64,000 nt of DNA from Acinetobacter colistiniresistens (GTDB lineage Bacteria; Pseudomonadota; Gammaproteobacteria; Pseudomonadales; Moraxellaceae). The notes beneath the pieces were generated by a model. That model saw only the letters and a program-made list of their open reading frames with translations, was not told the DNA's origin and ran no database searches. The translations under genes and the position numbers were made by a program. The stretch lies in assembly GCF_024582815.1 (NCBI RefSeq), contig NZ_CP102099.1, positions 1,798,001 through 1,862,000 on the forward strand. The letters run 5' to 3'. This document shows positions 38,857 through 47,900 of this stretch, piece by piece. How positions within the stretch are numbered: the first letter of the stretch is position 1; each line of letters opens with the position of its first letter.

Positions 38857-39336
38857 TTAAGCCCGATGATAAGGGTGGTTATGATTGATACTCATGGCAC
38901 GATAAAGCTGTTCAATGAGAAGAATTCGAACCATTGGATGTGGCATGGTGAGTTTTGACAGTGACCAATGCCAAGCTGCAGTTTTACGGACAGCTTCGGA
39001 ATGACCATCAGGTCCACCAATCGCAAGCGCAATATCGTTGCCTTCGAGCATCCATTGCTTCATCGTGTCAGCTAGTTTTTCTGTACTCAGTTCGCGACCA
39101 CCCACCTCTAAAGCGATCAAAGTCTCATTGGGCTTAAGTGCATTTAAAATGCTGTCACCCTCAATTTGGCAATATTTTAAAATATCGGCTGCAGAGTCAT
39201 TTTTCCCACGCTTTGCCATTGGGAGCTCAATGACTTGCGTTTGCACGAAGGGTTGAATACGTTTGAAATAGTCTTCAAACCCAGTTAACACCCAAGCCGG
39301 CATTTTTTGACCAATGGTGAGAATGCGAATTTTCAT
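38857..39336 (-). CDS. rlmH: 23S rRNA (pseudouridine(1915)-N(3))-methyltransferase RlmH
   Basis: This 159-residue SPOUT methyltransferase has the knot motifs LIALEVGGRELSTEKLA, FAIGGPDGH-like LAIGGPDGHSEAVRKTA and the C-terminal LTMPHPMVRILLIEQLYRAMSINHNHPYHRA, which is nearly invariant in RlmH. Confidence 0.96.
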   Translation of the reverse strand: MKIRILTIGQKMPAWVLTGFEDYFKRIQPFVQTQVIELPMAKRGKNDSAADILKYCQIEGDSILNALKPNETLIALEVGGRELSTEKLADTMKQWMLEGNDIALAIGGPDGHSEAVRKTAAWHWSLSKLTMPHPMVRILLIEQLYRAMSINHNHPYHRA

Positions 39337-39654
39337 AAGCGCGTTTGATTAAAGAAATGACAGCTATTATAACGCTGTTACTGGTTTATGGCGGAAGGGC
39401 GTGGTTTATCTAGTCATAAATAATACAAAAGACTCAAATAAATGACTCATAAAAAACGCAGCTCAAAATGCGTATGAGCTGCGATCAAAGTGTCATCCGT
39501 CTGGAGTTCGGATGACGCTAAAATGAGTTCAGAGTCAAATTTAGCCTTTATTTTTATCGACTCTATTTTATTATGCAAGATATTGGTTATTTTTCAACCG
39601 CATTGTGTAACAAAAAAAGAGAGCCGAAGCTCTCTTTTATTTACAATCATTTAC
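39337..39654. other. 318-bp gap with two tandem hairpins
   Basis: Between lon and rlmH (both minus strand) lie two perfect hairpins 8 bp apart: CGCAGCTCA / TGAGCTGCG (39457-39483, 9-nt loop) and GTCATCCG / CGGATGAC (39492-39516, 9-nt loop). They share no sequence with each other. Neither has a T tract, so they are not standard terminators. They might be a small RNA or a processing element ahead of rlmH. The lon terminator occupies 39613-39638. Confidence 0.35.
39613..39638 (-). terminator. Terminator of lon
   Basis: AAAAGAGAGC / GCTCTCTTTT with loop CGAA. On the minus strand it is followed by a run of seven Ts. Confidence 0.9.
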
Positions 39655-42084
39655 TTAGTGACGTGCAGCTTTCGCATCTTCTACCGGTTTCACAATAGGT
39701 GTCTTCGGTAAAGGTTTTGGCGTGTCTGTCAAAGCTAAAGGTAGGATTTCATCAATGCTTTTCACTGCTTTGATTTCTAGTCCTTCTTTCACATTGTCAG
39801 GAATCTCGGCTAAATCGCGGATGTTATCTTGTGGAATAAACACCAGTTTAATTCCACCTCGGTGAGCTGCAAGAAGTTTCTCTTTCAAGCCACCAATACG
39901 CATCGCACGACCACCAAGACTCGTTTCACCTGTCATCGCAATATCTGGACGAATTGGAATACCTGTAAATGCCGAAACAAGGGCAGTGGTCAGTGCCAAA
40001 CCAGCAGATGGACCATCTTTTGGTGTTGCACCTTCAGGTAAGTGAACGTGGACATCTGTTTCTTCAAAACGTGATGCTTCAATTCCCAATTCATCGGCAC
40101 GGGTACGTACCACAGTCATCGCAGCGGTAATCGATTCTTTCATGACATCACCGAGTGAACCGGTAGTAATGAATTTACCTTTACCTTTTACTGCTGCTAC
40201 TTCGATAGTGAGTAACTCACCACCGACTGAAGTCCAAGCCAAGCCATTGACACGACCCACTTGTGCTTCATCTTCTGCAATACCGAAGTCAAACTTATGT
40301 GGACCTAGGTATTCAGGAAGATTGGCAGAAGTGACGTCAATCTGTAAGTTTTTAGACTTTTTGCTGACGGCCTCTTTCACGACTTTACGGGCAATTTTAG
40401 AGACTTCACGTTCTAAGCTACGGACACCGGCTTCACGTGTATAACGTTGTACGATATCGCGGATTGCTTCTTCATGAACAGTTAGCTCTTTTGTACGTAG
40501 GCCATTGTTCTTGATTGCTTTTGGAACAAGGTAACGTTCAGCAATATTCACTTTTTCATCTTCGGTATAACCCGGTAGACGAATCACTTCCATACGATCC
40601 AGTAAGGCTTCAGGAATATTCATACTGTTCGCTGTACAGATGAACATCACTTCTGAAAGGTCAAGATCAAGATCTAAGTAATGATCATTGAACTTACTGT
40701 TCTGTGATGGATCAAGGACTTCAAGCAATGCAGAAGCTGGATCACCACGGTAGTCTTGAGCCATCTTGTCGATTTCGTCGAGCAAGAATAATGGGTTCTT
40801 CACCCCAACCTTGGTCAATGACTGTACGATTTTACCTGGCATCGCACCTATATAAGTACGACGGTGACCACGAATTTCAGCTTCGTCACGAACACCACCG
40901 AGTGCCATCCGAACAAACTCACGACCAGTTGCTTTGGCAACGGATTCACCCAGAGAAGTCTTACCAACCCCTGGAGGGCCGACCAAGCATAAGATCGGGC
41001 CTTTGAGTTTCTTAACGCGAGACTGAACCGCCAAGTATTCAACAATACGATCTTTAACGTCATCTAAGCCGTAGTGATCTGTATCCAGAATTTCCTGGGC
41101 TTTCGCAAGGTTAATACTGACTTTGCTGGCTTTGTTCCAAGGTGTATCTAAAATCACTTCTAGATAGTTACGTACCACCGCCGCTTCACTGGACGCAGGT
41201 TGCATCGCTTTCAGTTTACGAAACTCAGCTTCAGCTTTTTTGCGGACGTGTTCAGGTAAATCAGCTTCAGCAAGACGTTTTTCAATTTCGGCAACGTCAT
41301 CTTCAGCACCGCCATTCATATCGGAAAGCTCACGTTGAATGACTTTCATCTTTTCATTTAGAAAGTATTCGCGTTGGTTCTTTTCCATTTGGCGTTTTAC
41401 ACTGTCATGCAGCGTTTGCTCAATTTGCTGTTCAGCAGATTGATTCATCAAATAGCTCATTAACTCTTGCAAGTGGTCTTCAAATTCGTCGTGTTCTAAA
41501 AACTTTTGTTTCACTTCGATATTTAAAGGCACACGCGTTGCAACGAAGAACATGAGTTGTAATAAGTCTTCGATTTTATTTGCTGCTGCAACGAGTTCAC
41601 GTGCATTACGTAGTTTCGCTTCTGCATATTGAGCGAATAGGGTACGCAATTCATTTAAGCGAGTCTCTTGGGTCTCTTGATCCAAAGGTAATGTCATTGG
41701 GCTTAAACGATGTTCAGCTGTTAGGTATTCTTCGCCATCAATAATACGTTCAAGTTTAGAACGATGCAGACCTTCAATCAGTACTTTAATGCAGTTTTCA
41801 TCATTTTCATGATTTACAACCTGTACGATTTTGGCCACAGTTCCATATTGATAGAGATTATCGTGATCAATTTCTTCTGTGAGCGAATCTTTTTGCGCAA
41901 CTACAAATACTAAATTGTCACTGTTACGAGCCACATCCACTGCATTGATCGATTTTTCACGACCCACGAATAGCGCGATTTGCATGTGTGGATACACCAC
42001 AACATCACGTAACGCTAATAGTGGTAATACACTTGGAACCTGTGGCTCTAAGCTTGTTTCATTATTTAAAATATATTCAGACAT
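39655..42084 (-). CDS. lon: ATP-dependent protease Lon
   Basis: The protein is about 809 residues: N-terminal substrate-binding domain (VLPLLALRDVVVYPHMQIALFVGREKS), AAA+ domain with Walker A GPPGVGKTS near residue 369 and FLLDEIDK, and a protease domain with catalytic Ser in PKDGPSAG (near 691) and Lys in GGLKEKLLAA (near 734). It degrades misfolded and regulatory proteins. ATG 42084 (MSEYILNNE) has TTAGGAG 7 nt upstream; the longer frame to 42138 is rejected. Confidence 0.97.
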   Translation of the reverse strand: MSEYILNNETSLEPQVPSVLPLLALRDVVVYPHMQIALFVGREKSINAVDVARNSDNLVFVVAQKDSLTEEIDHDNLYQYGTVAKIVQVVNHENDENCIKVLIEGLHRSKLERIIDGEEYLTAEHRLSPMTLPLDQETQETRLNELRTLFAQYAEAKLRNARELVAAANKIEDLLQLMFFVATRVPLNIEVKQKFLEHDEFEDHLQELMSYLMNQSAEQQIEQTLHDSVKRQMEKNQREYFLNEKMKVIQRELSDMNGGAEDDVAEIEKRLAEADLPEHVRKKAEAEFRKLKAMQPASSEAAVVRNYLEVILDTPWNKASKVSINLAKAQEILDTDHYGLDDVKDRIVEYLAVQSRVKKLKGPILCLVGPPGVGKTSLGESVAKATGREFVRMALGGVRDEAEIRGHRRTYIGAMPGKIVQSLTKVGVKNPLFLLDEIDKMAQDYRGDPASALLEVLDPSQNSKFNDHYLDLDLDLSEVMFICTANSMNIPEALLDRMEVIRLPGYTEDEKVNIAERYLVPKAIKNNGLRTKELTVHEEAIRDIVQRYTREAGVRSLEREVSKIARKVVKEAVSKKSKNLQIDVTSANLPEYLGPHKFDFGIAEDEAQVGRVNGLAWTSVGGELLTIEVAAVKGKGKFITTGSLGDVMKESITAAMTVVRTRADELGIEASRFEETDVHVHLPEGATPKDGPSAGLALTTALVSAFTGIPIRPDIAMTGETSLGGRAMRIGGLKEKLLAAHRGGIKLVFIPQDNIRDLAEIPDNVKEGLEIKAVKSIDEILPLALTDTPKPLPKTPIVKPVEDAKAARH

Positions 42085-42228
42085 GGGCACTCCTAATGAG
42101 TGACAACGGTGTTGCCATGTTTTTATAGTGATGTGCATTTCAAAAAATACAAGGGGGTGGGGTTAGAAAATATAAAAAAAAGACTAAATTACTCAAGATT
42201 CATTGCGGAAATAAGAAAAAATAACCTG

Positions 42229-42816
42229 CTAAGGCTTGAAATAATGAAATTTTTTAGGGGTAAGCAAAGCATTGAGTGGTTGATCCCATTTTTGTCTTAA
42301 TAAAGGTTGATCTACATATTGAAAGGCATGGGCAAGACCGAGTCGATAGGGGCGATGTTTGGCCGTCGCCAACGTTCGATCATAATAACCTCCACCCATA
42401 CCGATTCGCGTTCCCAGATGGTCACAGGCCAAGAGCGGCAGGATGAGTAGATCTAAATGAGAGACATTTTTTCCGCGACTCGCCATCGGTTCTTTCATCC
42501 CGAATGGGTGATGAGAAAACCGTCTATTTAAGTATTGGCTAGAACTCACTCTTACCCAAACTAAATGCTGATTCATATTACAAATCATGGGCAAAAACAC
42601 CTGTTTATTATTTTTAAAACAAAGCTTTATCAATTTATCAGTATGTAGCTCTCCAAAGGCATGTAAATAAAGTCCAATTTTTGATGCGGCTTTAAATTTA
42701 GGTGATTGTCTAAGTAGAAATAGAACTTGTTGTTCAGCCTGTTTTTGTTGGTAATGAGAAACTTGCTTTCTTGCTGAGCGAAGTTGTTTTCTTAATGAGT
42801 TTAATGTATGGCTCAT
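42229..42816 (-). CDS. 5-formyltetrahydrofolate cyclo-ligase
   Basis: The protein is about 195 residues with the family pattern LRKQLRSARKQVS at the N-terminus, IGLYLHAFGELHTDKLI, LLILPLLACDHLGTRIGMGGGYYDRTL and the conserved C-terminal LGLAHAFQ. It returns 5-formyl-THF to the active folate pool using ATP. An upstream ATG at 42849 would add 11 residues; MSHTLNSLRKQ (42816) fits the family better. In many gammaproteobacteria 6S RNA precedes this gene, but the AT-rich sequence upstream here does not resemble it. Confidence 0.88.
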   Translation of the reverse strand: MSHTLNSLRKQLRSARKQVSHYQQKQAEQQVLFLLRQSPKFKAASKIGLYLHAFGELHTDKLIKLCFKNNKQVFLPMICNMNQHLVWVRVSSSQYLNRRFSHHPFGMKEPMASRGKNVSHLDLLILPLLACDHLGTRIGMGGGYYDRTLATAKHRPYRLGLAHAFQYVDQPLLRQKWDQPLNALLTPKKFHYFKP

Positions 42817-43109
42817 AAGGATAAAAACTAGTTTTGATAAAGCCATCATACTTGATTTACACAGTAAATTCTAAAAGTAAAGAATCTGTTATTTATAAGT
42901 AAAATTTTAAATTCGCAGTATTATTTATATTTTTCTAACAAATAAACATTCAATGATTTATTCCAATAATTAATGAGAATTTTGGGTATTGATTACTATT
43001 TTATTATGACTTATGGAGCTATTACTCTATTTTTCACATTCTTTATAAAATAAAACAAAACGAAAACAAAATAAAACATTTTTAGGTTTTTGTGATTTAA
43101 ATCATATAT

Positions 43110-43721
43110 TTGTTAAATGTATTTTTTGCAAATATGAGAAATATGTCTCATATTTTTAATATCAATATTTACAGAATCTTTACCAATTTACTCGATTTTA
43201 TTAGCATCCGCGACTCTTTTTTTGGCACCGAAACTAAAAATGCTCTCAATGGTGGCCAGATCCATAACATCTCGAACAGTATAAAGAACAGCATTGGTGG
43301 AGAGACTGTTGTTAATCAAGATGGCAGTATTACGACCAACAATATCGGTGGTACAGGTAAGAACAATATCAATGATGCGATTGGAACTTTGAATCAATCA
43401 AATCAAGAGTTGGGTAACAAGATCAACAACCTTGGTGATCAGTTACAACAAGTGTTCTACGACACCAACAAACGTATCGACAATTTGGAAGACAAAATGT
43501 CTGCGGGTATTGCTGCGACAGCTGCACTTGAGCAAGCACCTTATGTGCCAGGTAAGTTAACTATGGCAGTCGGCGCGGCTTACTATAACGATCAAAATGC
43601 AGTGGGTGTGACGTTCCGTCGTACTGCAGATAATGGTCGCTGGTCATTGACAACGGGTGCTGCTTTAGGCAGCCAAGGTAGCCCATTGGTACGTATTGGT
43701 GTAAGTACAATTATTGACTAA
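43110..43721 (+). pseudogene. Remnant of a trimeric autotransporter adhesin: stalk end plus YadA anchor only
   Basis: From about 43230 the frame encodes a short stretch of stalk ([42 protein letters not shown]) and a complete YadA-type membrane anchor ([38 protein letters not shown]...RIGVSTIID). The first 40 residues of the open frame are unrelated. There is no ESPR, signal peptide or head, and the frame starts only with TTG. It is homologous, at roughly 60% by eye, to the last 170 residues of the giant adhesin at 44980-59886 and, like it, is followed by a tpgA-like gene. It is best read as the 3' end of a former first adhesin gene whose 5' part was deleted. Without a signal sequence the product could not reach the outer membrane. 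Confidence 0.75.
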
Positions 43722-43730
43722 TTGCCCTCA

Positions 43731-43757
43731 ATAAGGAGAGTCCTAGACTCTCCTTAT
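43731..43757 (+). other. 12-bp hairpin between adhesin remnant and tpgA-like gene
   Basis: ATAAGGAGAGTC / GACTCTCCTTAT forms a perfect stem with a 3-nt loop, 10 nt after the adhesin stop. No T tract follows. A counterpart sits at the same place in the second gene pair (59900-59921), so the element is conserved with the pair. Confidence 0.65.
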
Positions 43758-43781
43758 CCAACAGATATTGTGAGTAAAGAA

Positions 43782-44573
43782 ATGAACAAGAATATTCAAA
43801 TTTTGATGATGGCAACTTTTGTCGGTTTAACAACAACCACTACTTTTGCACAAGAAGAAGTTGTGGCTCAGCAAGAAGAAATTAAATTTCCAGCGGTTGA
43901 GAAAAGTTATTTAAAACAAGTACAGCGTTATGAATATGATAATGTTGCACGTTTAGACACAGGTCTGACCAAAGATCAAATTCGTCACATTTTGGGCCAT
44001 CCTCAATTTAGCGAAGGCGTATTCTTTGTAAAAACTTGGAACTATGTTTTAGATATTCGTCAGCCAAATAGCCAAGACTATTTACGTTGCCAATTACGTG
44101 TCGATTTCGATAAGAAGTATCTTTCGGAAAGATTGTCTTGGAAAGGTGAAGCATGTGAGGGCTTAATGGCTTGGGGTGCGAATAACCAAGTTCCAAATGA
44201 TGCAAATGTAAATGGTACACGTTCTGGAAGTGTATTCTTTGCTTTTGACCGTTTTAATACTGCTGCGATCGAACAAGGTTCTAGTTCTGTAACTTCAATT
44301 GCACAGCGTATCAAACAAAGTAATTCAACTGGACCAATTTTAGTTGCAGGTTTTGCTGACCCATTAGGTAAGTTTGCTTATAATCAGCAACTTTCATCAC
44401 AACGTGCCAATACAGTGGCAAAATTATTGGTGAATGAAGGTATTGATGCAAATCGTATTCAAATTCAAGCCAATAGCCAAACTGATATATATCAGCAATG
44501 TACAGGTAATAAGGCAAATGCACAATTGGTTGGCTGTTTAGCTCCGAATAGACGCGTTAATGTGACTTGGTAA
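43782..44573 (+). CDS. tpgA: TpgA-like periplasmic partner of trimeric autotransporter (copy 1)
   Basis: The 263-residue protein has a signal peptide cleaved near residue 23 (TTTFA|QEE). An N-terminal SmpA/BamE-like domain follows ([41 protein letters not shown]), then a C-terminal OmpA-like peptidoglycan-binding domain ([10 protein letters not shown]...[31 protein letters not shown]). This matches TpgA of Acinetobacter sp. Tol 5, which ties the anchor of the adhesin AtaA to peptidoglycan. It is about 85% identical by eye to the copy at 59951-60745. Here its own adhesin is reduced to the anchor, so it may serve the second adhesin or be redundant. ATG 43782 is preferred to an earlier non-ATG start. 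Confidence 0.85.
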   Translation: MNKNIQILMMATFVGLTTTTTFAQEEVVAQQEEIKFPAVEKSYLKQVQRYEYDNVARLDTGLTKDQIRHILGHPQFSEGVFFVKTWNYVLDIRQPNSQDYLRCQLRVDFDKKYLSERLSWKGEACEGLMAWGANNQVPNDANVNGTRSGSVFFAFDRFNTAAIEQGSSSVTSIAQRIKQSNSTGPILVAGFADPLGKFAYNQQLSSQRANTVAKLLVNEGIDANRIQIQANSQTDIYQQCTGNKANAQLVGCLAPNRRVNVTW

Positions 44574-44588
44574 AATTTTTCAAATCAG

Positions 44589-44616
44589 AAAAGCCAGCAT
44601 TTATGCTGGCTTTTTT
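44589..44616 (+). terminator. Terminator after tpgA copy 1
   Basis: AAAAGCCAGCAT / ATGCTGGCTTTT with a 2-nt centre and a T run. Confidence 0.9.
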
Positions 44617-44674
44617 ATTTTGACATTTAGATACAAATATTAATGCGAAATTTGAACATAAATTTAGGAGGAGA

Positions 44675-44713
44675 ATGTCAATTTACGTCATGTATCGACT
44701 TTTTTGTATATAA
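44675..44713 (+). CDS. Possible 12-residue leader peptide upstream of the giant adhesin
   Basis: A near-perfect ribosome-binding site AGGAGGAG (44666-44673) precedes an ATG at 44675 and a frame MSIYVMYRLFCI ending with TAA at 44713, 266 bp before the adhesin start. The spacing is short, and the region could simply be untranslated leader. The remaining gap (44574-44979) is AT-rich. It contains the separated inverted repeat AGATGTA / TACATCT (44835-44868), with GTAC-rich sequence between, as a possible operator. Confidence 0.25.
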   Translation: MSIYVMYRLFCI

Positions 44714-44979
44714 ATTTGCATAATGTGAAGATTATGCGATTTACTTTTACTTGTAGTTAAAAATTAACTATTGATTTGTAATATTTAATTTTAGAAATAA
44801 AAATTAAAATTTTAATTTAAATTGGTGAATTGATAGATGTACAACATGTACTAATGTGATTTACATCTCATTTTAAAAAGTTATTTTAATAGTAATAAAT
44901 TACATTTCTTTATTTAATAGACAGACTTGTACACATAAGTGAACACGTTGTAACTTTTATCTGCGTTTGGAAAAATATT

Positions 44980-47900
44980 ATGAATAAGGTTTATAAGGTT
45001 GTATGGAACGCCTCATTGGGTGCTTGGGTAGCGGTTTCGGAACTTGCTAAGGGAAAAGTAAAAGGTAGTAACGGGAAGGTTGGGGGAATTTCGACTGTAG
45101 AAGAGTCTAATGAGAAGAGTCATTCCGAAACAATAAATTTAAAGACTTTATCATTAGCAGTAATTACTATTGTTGCCCCTAATTGGGTTTATGCAGGTAC
45201 TGAGGTTAGTGGAACCCCGACTAAAAGTGGGTCTAATATTACCAATATTAATACTTGTACAGCATCTGCGACTACTACAAATGGAGTAGCAATAGGATGT
45301 TCTAGTATTGCTGGAGCAAAGGACTCTGTAATTGCGGATAGATCCAATCCATATAATACTAGTACTAGTAACAGCAGAGTAACTTTTGATACTACATCTG
45401 GTGGTAATACTGCGATTGGTACAGGTGCTTCTGCTGGAAATGCAAATCAGGGATTAGCTACTGCTATAGGGACATACGCAACTGCAAATAATGTTGCTGC
45501 AGTAGCAATAGGTGCCGCGGCTTTATCGACAGGAAATACATCTTTATCAATTGGTCGTCAATCTGCTGCAACTGCAGATTATGCTCAAGCTATAGGTAAT
45601 GTAGCTGCAGCAACAGGAACTGGTGCTCTTGCTATTGGCCATTCAGCAACAGCTACAGGTTATCGTGGTATTGCGATTGGTTCACCTGATATTGATAATG
45701 CTTCTGTAGTTGCTGGCCAAGCTGGGGCAGCATATCAAACTGTTGGGCAAACGAAAGCATCTGGGCGGGACGCAATTGCTTTTGGTGGTGGTTCTCAATC
45801 GTTAAAAGATGAAGGGATGACTATAGGGGCCTTCTCTGGTGCAACAGAACAAGGTGCAGCAGTGGTTGGTGTCCGTGGTGCCGCATTGGGACAACAAAGT
45901 TTATCTATTGGTAATGGTGCAACGAATGTTACAAGCGGTACAAATGCACCTATTCAATTAGCAACGTCTTTAGGGCAAGGTACAATAACTAATAAAACGG
46001 TCGGTTCTCGAGTTTTTAATGGTTCTAATACAGTAAAAGATACCCTAGGAGGGACTGCCGGTACGCTAACTGGAACAGTGGATGGTGTTGCAATAACAAT
46101 TAATCAGGCTGCTGGAACTGGTAATGCAACGACAGGTACAGTTGGTGCGATTACTGGTGGATCATACAACGGACAAACTTTAACCGCTGAACAAGCGAAT
46201 GCATTATATCAATCTTTAGGACACGGCGGGTCAGTCACATTAGGACAGCGTGCGATTGCTATTGGTACTGCAACAGCTGCACTAGCAAATAATGCCTTGG
46301 CTATAGGTAGTACATCGTTAGCAAGTGGAGAAGGTTCTGTTGCAATTGGTAGTGGTTCTATTGCAACAAAAACGGATGCTGTATCTATTGGGCGAGGAGC
46401 TGGTAGTAGTGTTACGTCAGGTGTTGCTATTGGAGCAGAGGCAAAAGTCACAGGTGATAATAGTATTGCATTAGGGCAAAAATCAGTTGCTTCCGCACAA
46501 ACAGGCTCTTCATTTTTAACAAATGTAGGGGCAACAACACAAGGAACAATTTCAGTTGGTGATGGCACTAACAATGTTAAACGTCGTCTAACTAATTTGG
46601 CAGATGGTGCCGTAGACTCTGATGGCGTAACAGTTGCGCAATTAAAACAATTCAAAGTAATAACAGATAAGCAAGGTGCTGATACTGCTGCTGCTTTAGG
46701 TGGTGGTTCAACTTATAATTCAACGACGGGGGCAGTTACAACCCCAACTTATAATGTAGGTGGTACTACAAAAACGAATGTTGGTGATGCTATTACGAAT
46801 ATTGATAATCGTACAACTAGCTTAGAAAATCAGACATGGAAGTTAAACACCAATTCGGATACTGCTGCAGTCGTAGGTAAAGACGCAGAAGTTAAATTTA
46901 TTGATGGCAAAAATATTAAGCTTTCTCGGACAGGAACTAGCATTACTGTTGCAACAGCAGACTCTGTAAAATTTGATAGTGTTAATGCTGGTGGTACAGT
47001 TATTAACAACAATGGTTTGAGTTTTGTACAGGCAGATGGAACAACACCTGTTACCAATAGTCCAAGTATCAGTAAGACAGGCATCAATGCGGGTAACAAT
47101 AAGATCAGTAATGTTGCGAATGGCGCGATAACATCTGGTTCTAAAGATGCGGTGAATGGTGGTCAGTTACAAGGCGTAGCGGATAGTGTTAAGACCGCAA
47201 TTGGCGGCAACACGACCATTGATGCAACGACGGGTGCAATCACCACAAGTAACATTGGTGGCACAAGCTCGAACACCATTGATGGTGCGATCACGAGTGT
47301 AAAAAGCACAGCAGACGCAGCTAAAACAACAGCAGATAAAGGCATCAACTTTGGTGGCACAACAGGCAAGAACAACTATGCGTTGGGCAGTGATATTAAT
47401 GTTAAAGGCGACGGTAACATCACCAGCACAACAGTTGCAGGCGGTGTTCAACTTGGCCTAGCGAACAACATTACCATCGGTAGTGGTGCCGGAACGAACC
47501 CTGTAACGATTAATGGTACAACAGGTACAGTTAGCGGATTAACGAATAAGGCTTGGAGTGGTACAGCCACATCTGGTCAAGCAGCAACAGAAGACCAATT
47601 AAAAATCGTAAGTGATGTTGCAAGTAATGCAAATAAAGGTTGGAAAGTTAACACTGGCGCTATAACTGGTGGAACCGTATCAGGTAATGCTTCAACGCAG
47701 GTTTCCCCAGACCAAGAAGTGAAGTTTATTGCAGGTAAGAATGTTGCAATTACGCAAAATGGTAAGGATATCACCGTTGCAACCAGCGATAACCCTAACT
47801 TTACTTCTGTTACCACTGGGAATAGTAAATTAGATAACAGTGGTTTAGTTATTAAAGATGCGGCTGGTGGCATTAATATAAGTAAAGATGGTGTCAAGTT

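Noticed and set aside
42817..43109. Possible 6S RNA upstream of the 5-formyl-THF cyclo-ligase gene
   Set aside because: Gene order in other gammaproteobacteria raised the question, but the sequence is AT-rich, has no long paired arms and shows nothing like the 6S central bubble.
43110..43230. A genuine N-terminus for the short anchor protein at 43110-43721
   Set aside because: The first 40 residues are not a signal peptide or ESPR, have no homology to the stalk, and start with TTG without a ribosome-binding site.
44574..44979. A clear promoter for the giant adhesin
   Set aside because: The region is so AT-rich that many weak -10 boxes exist. None has a convincing -35 at proper spacing, so no call was made.
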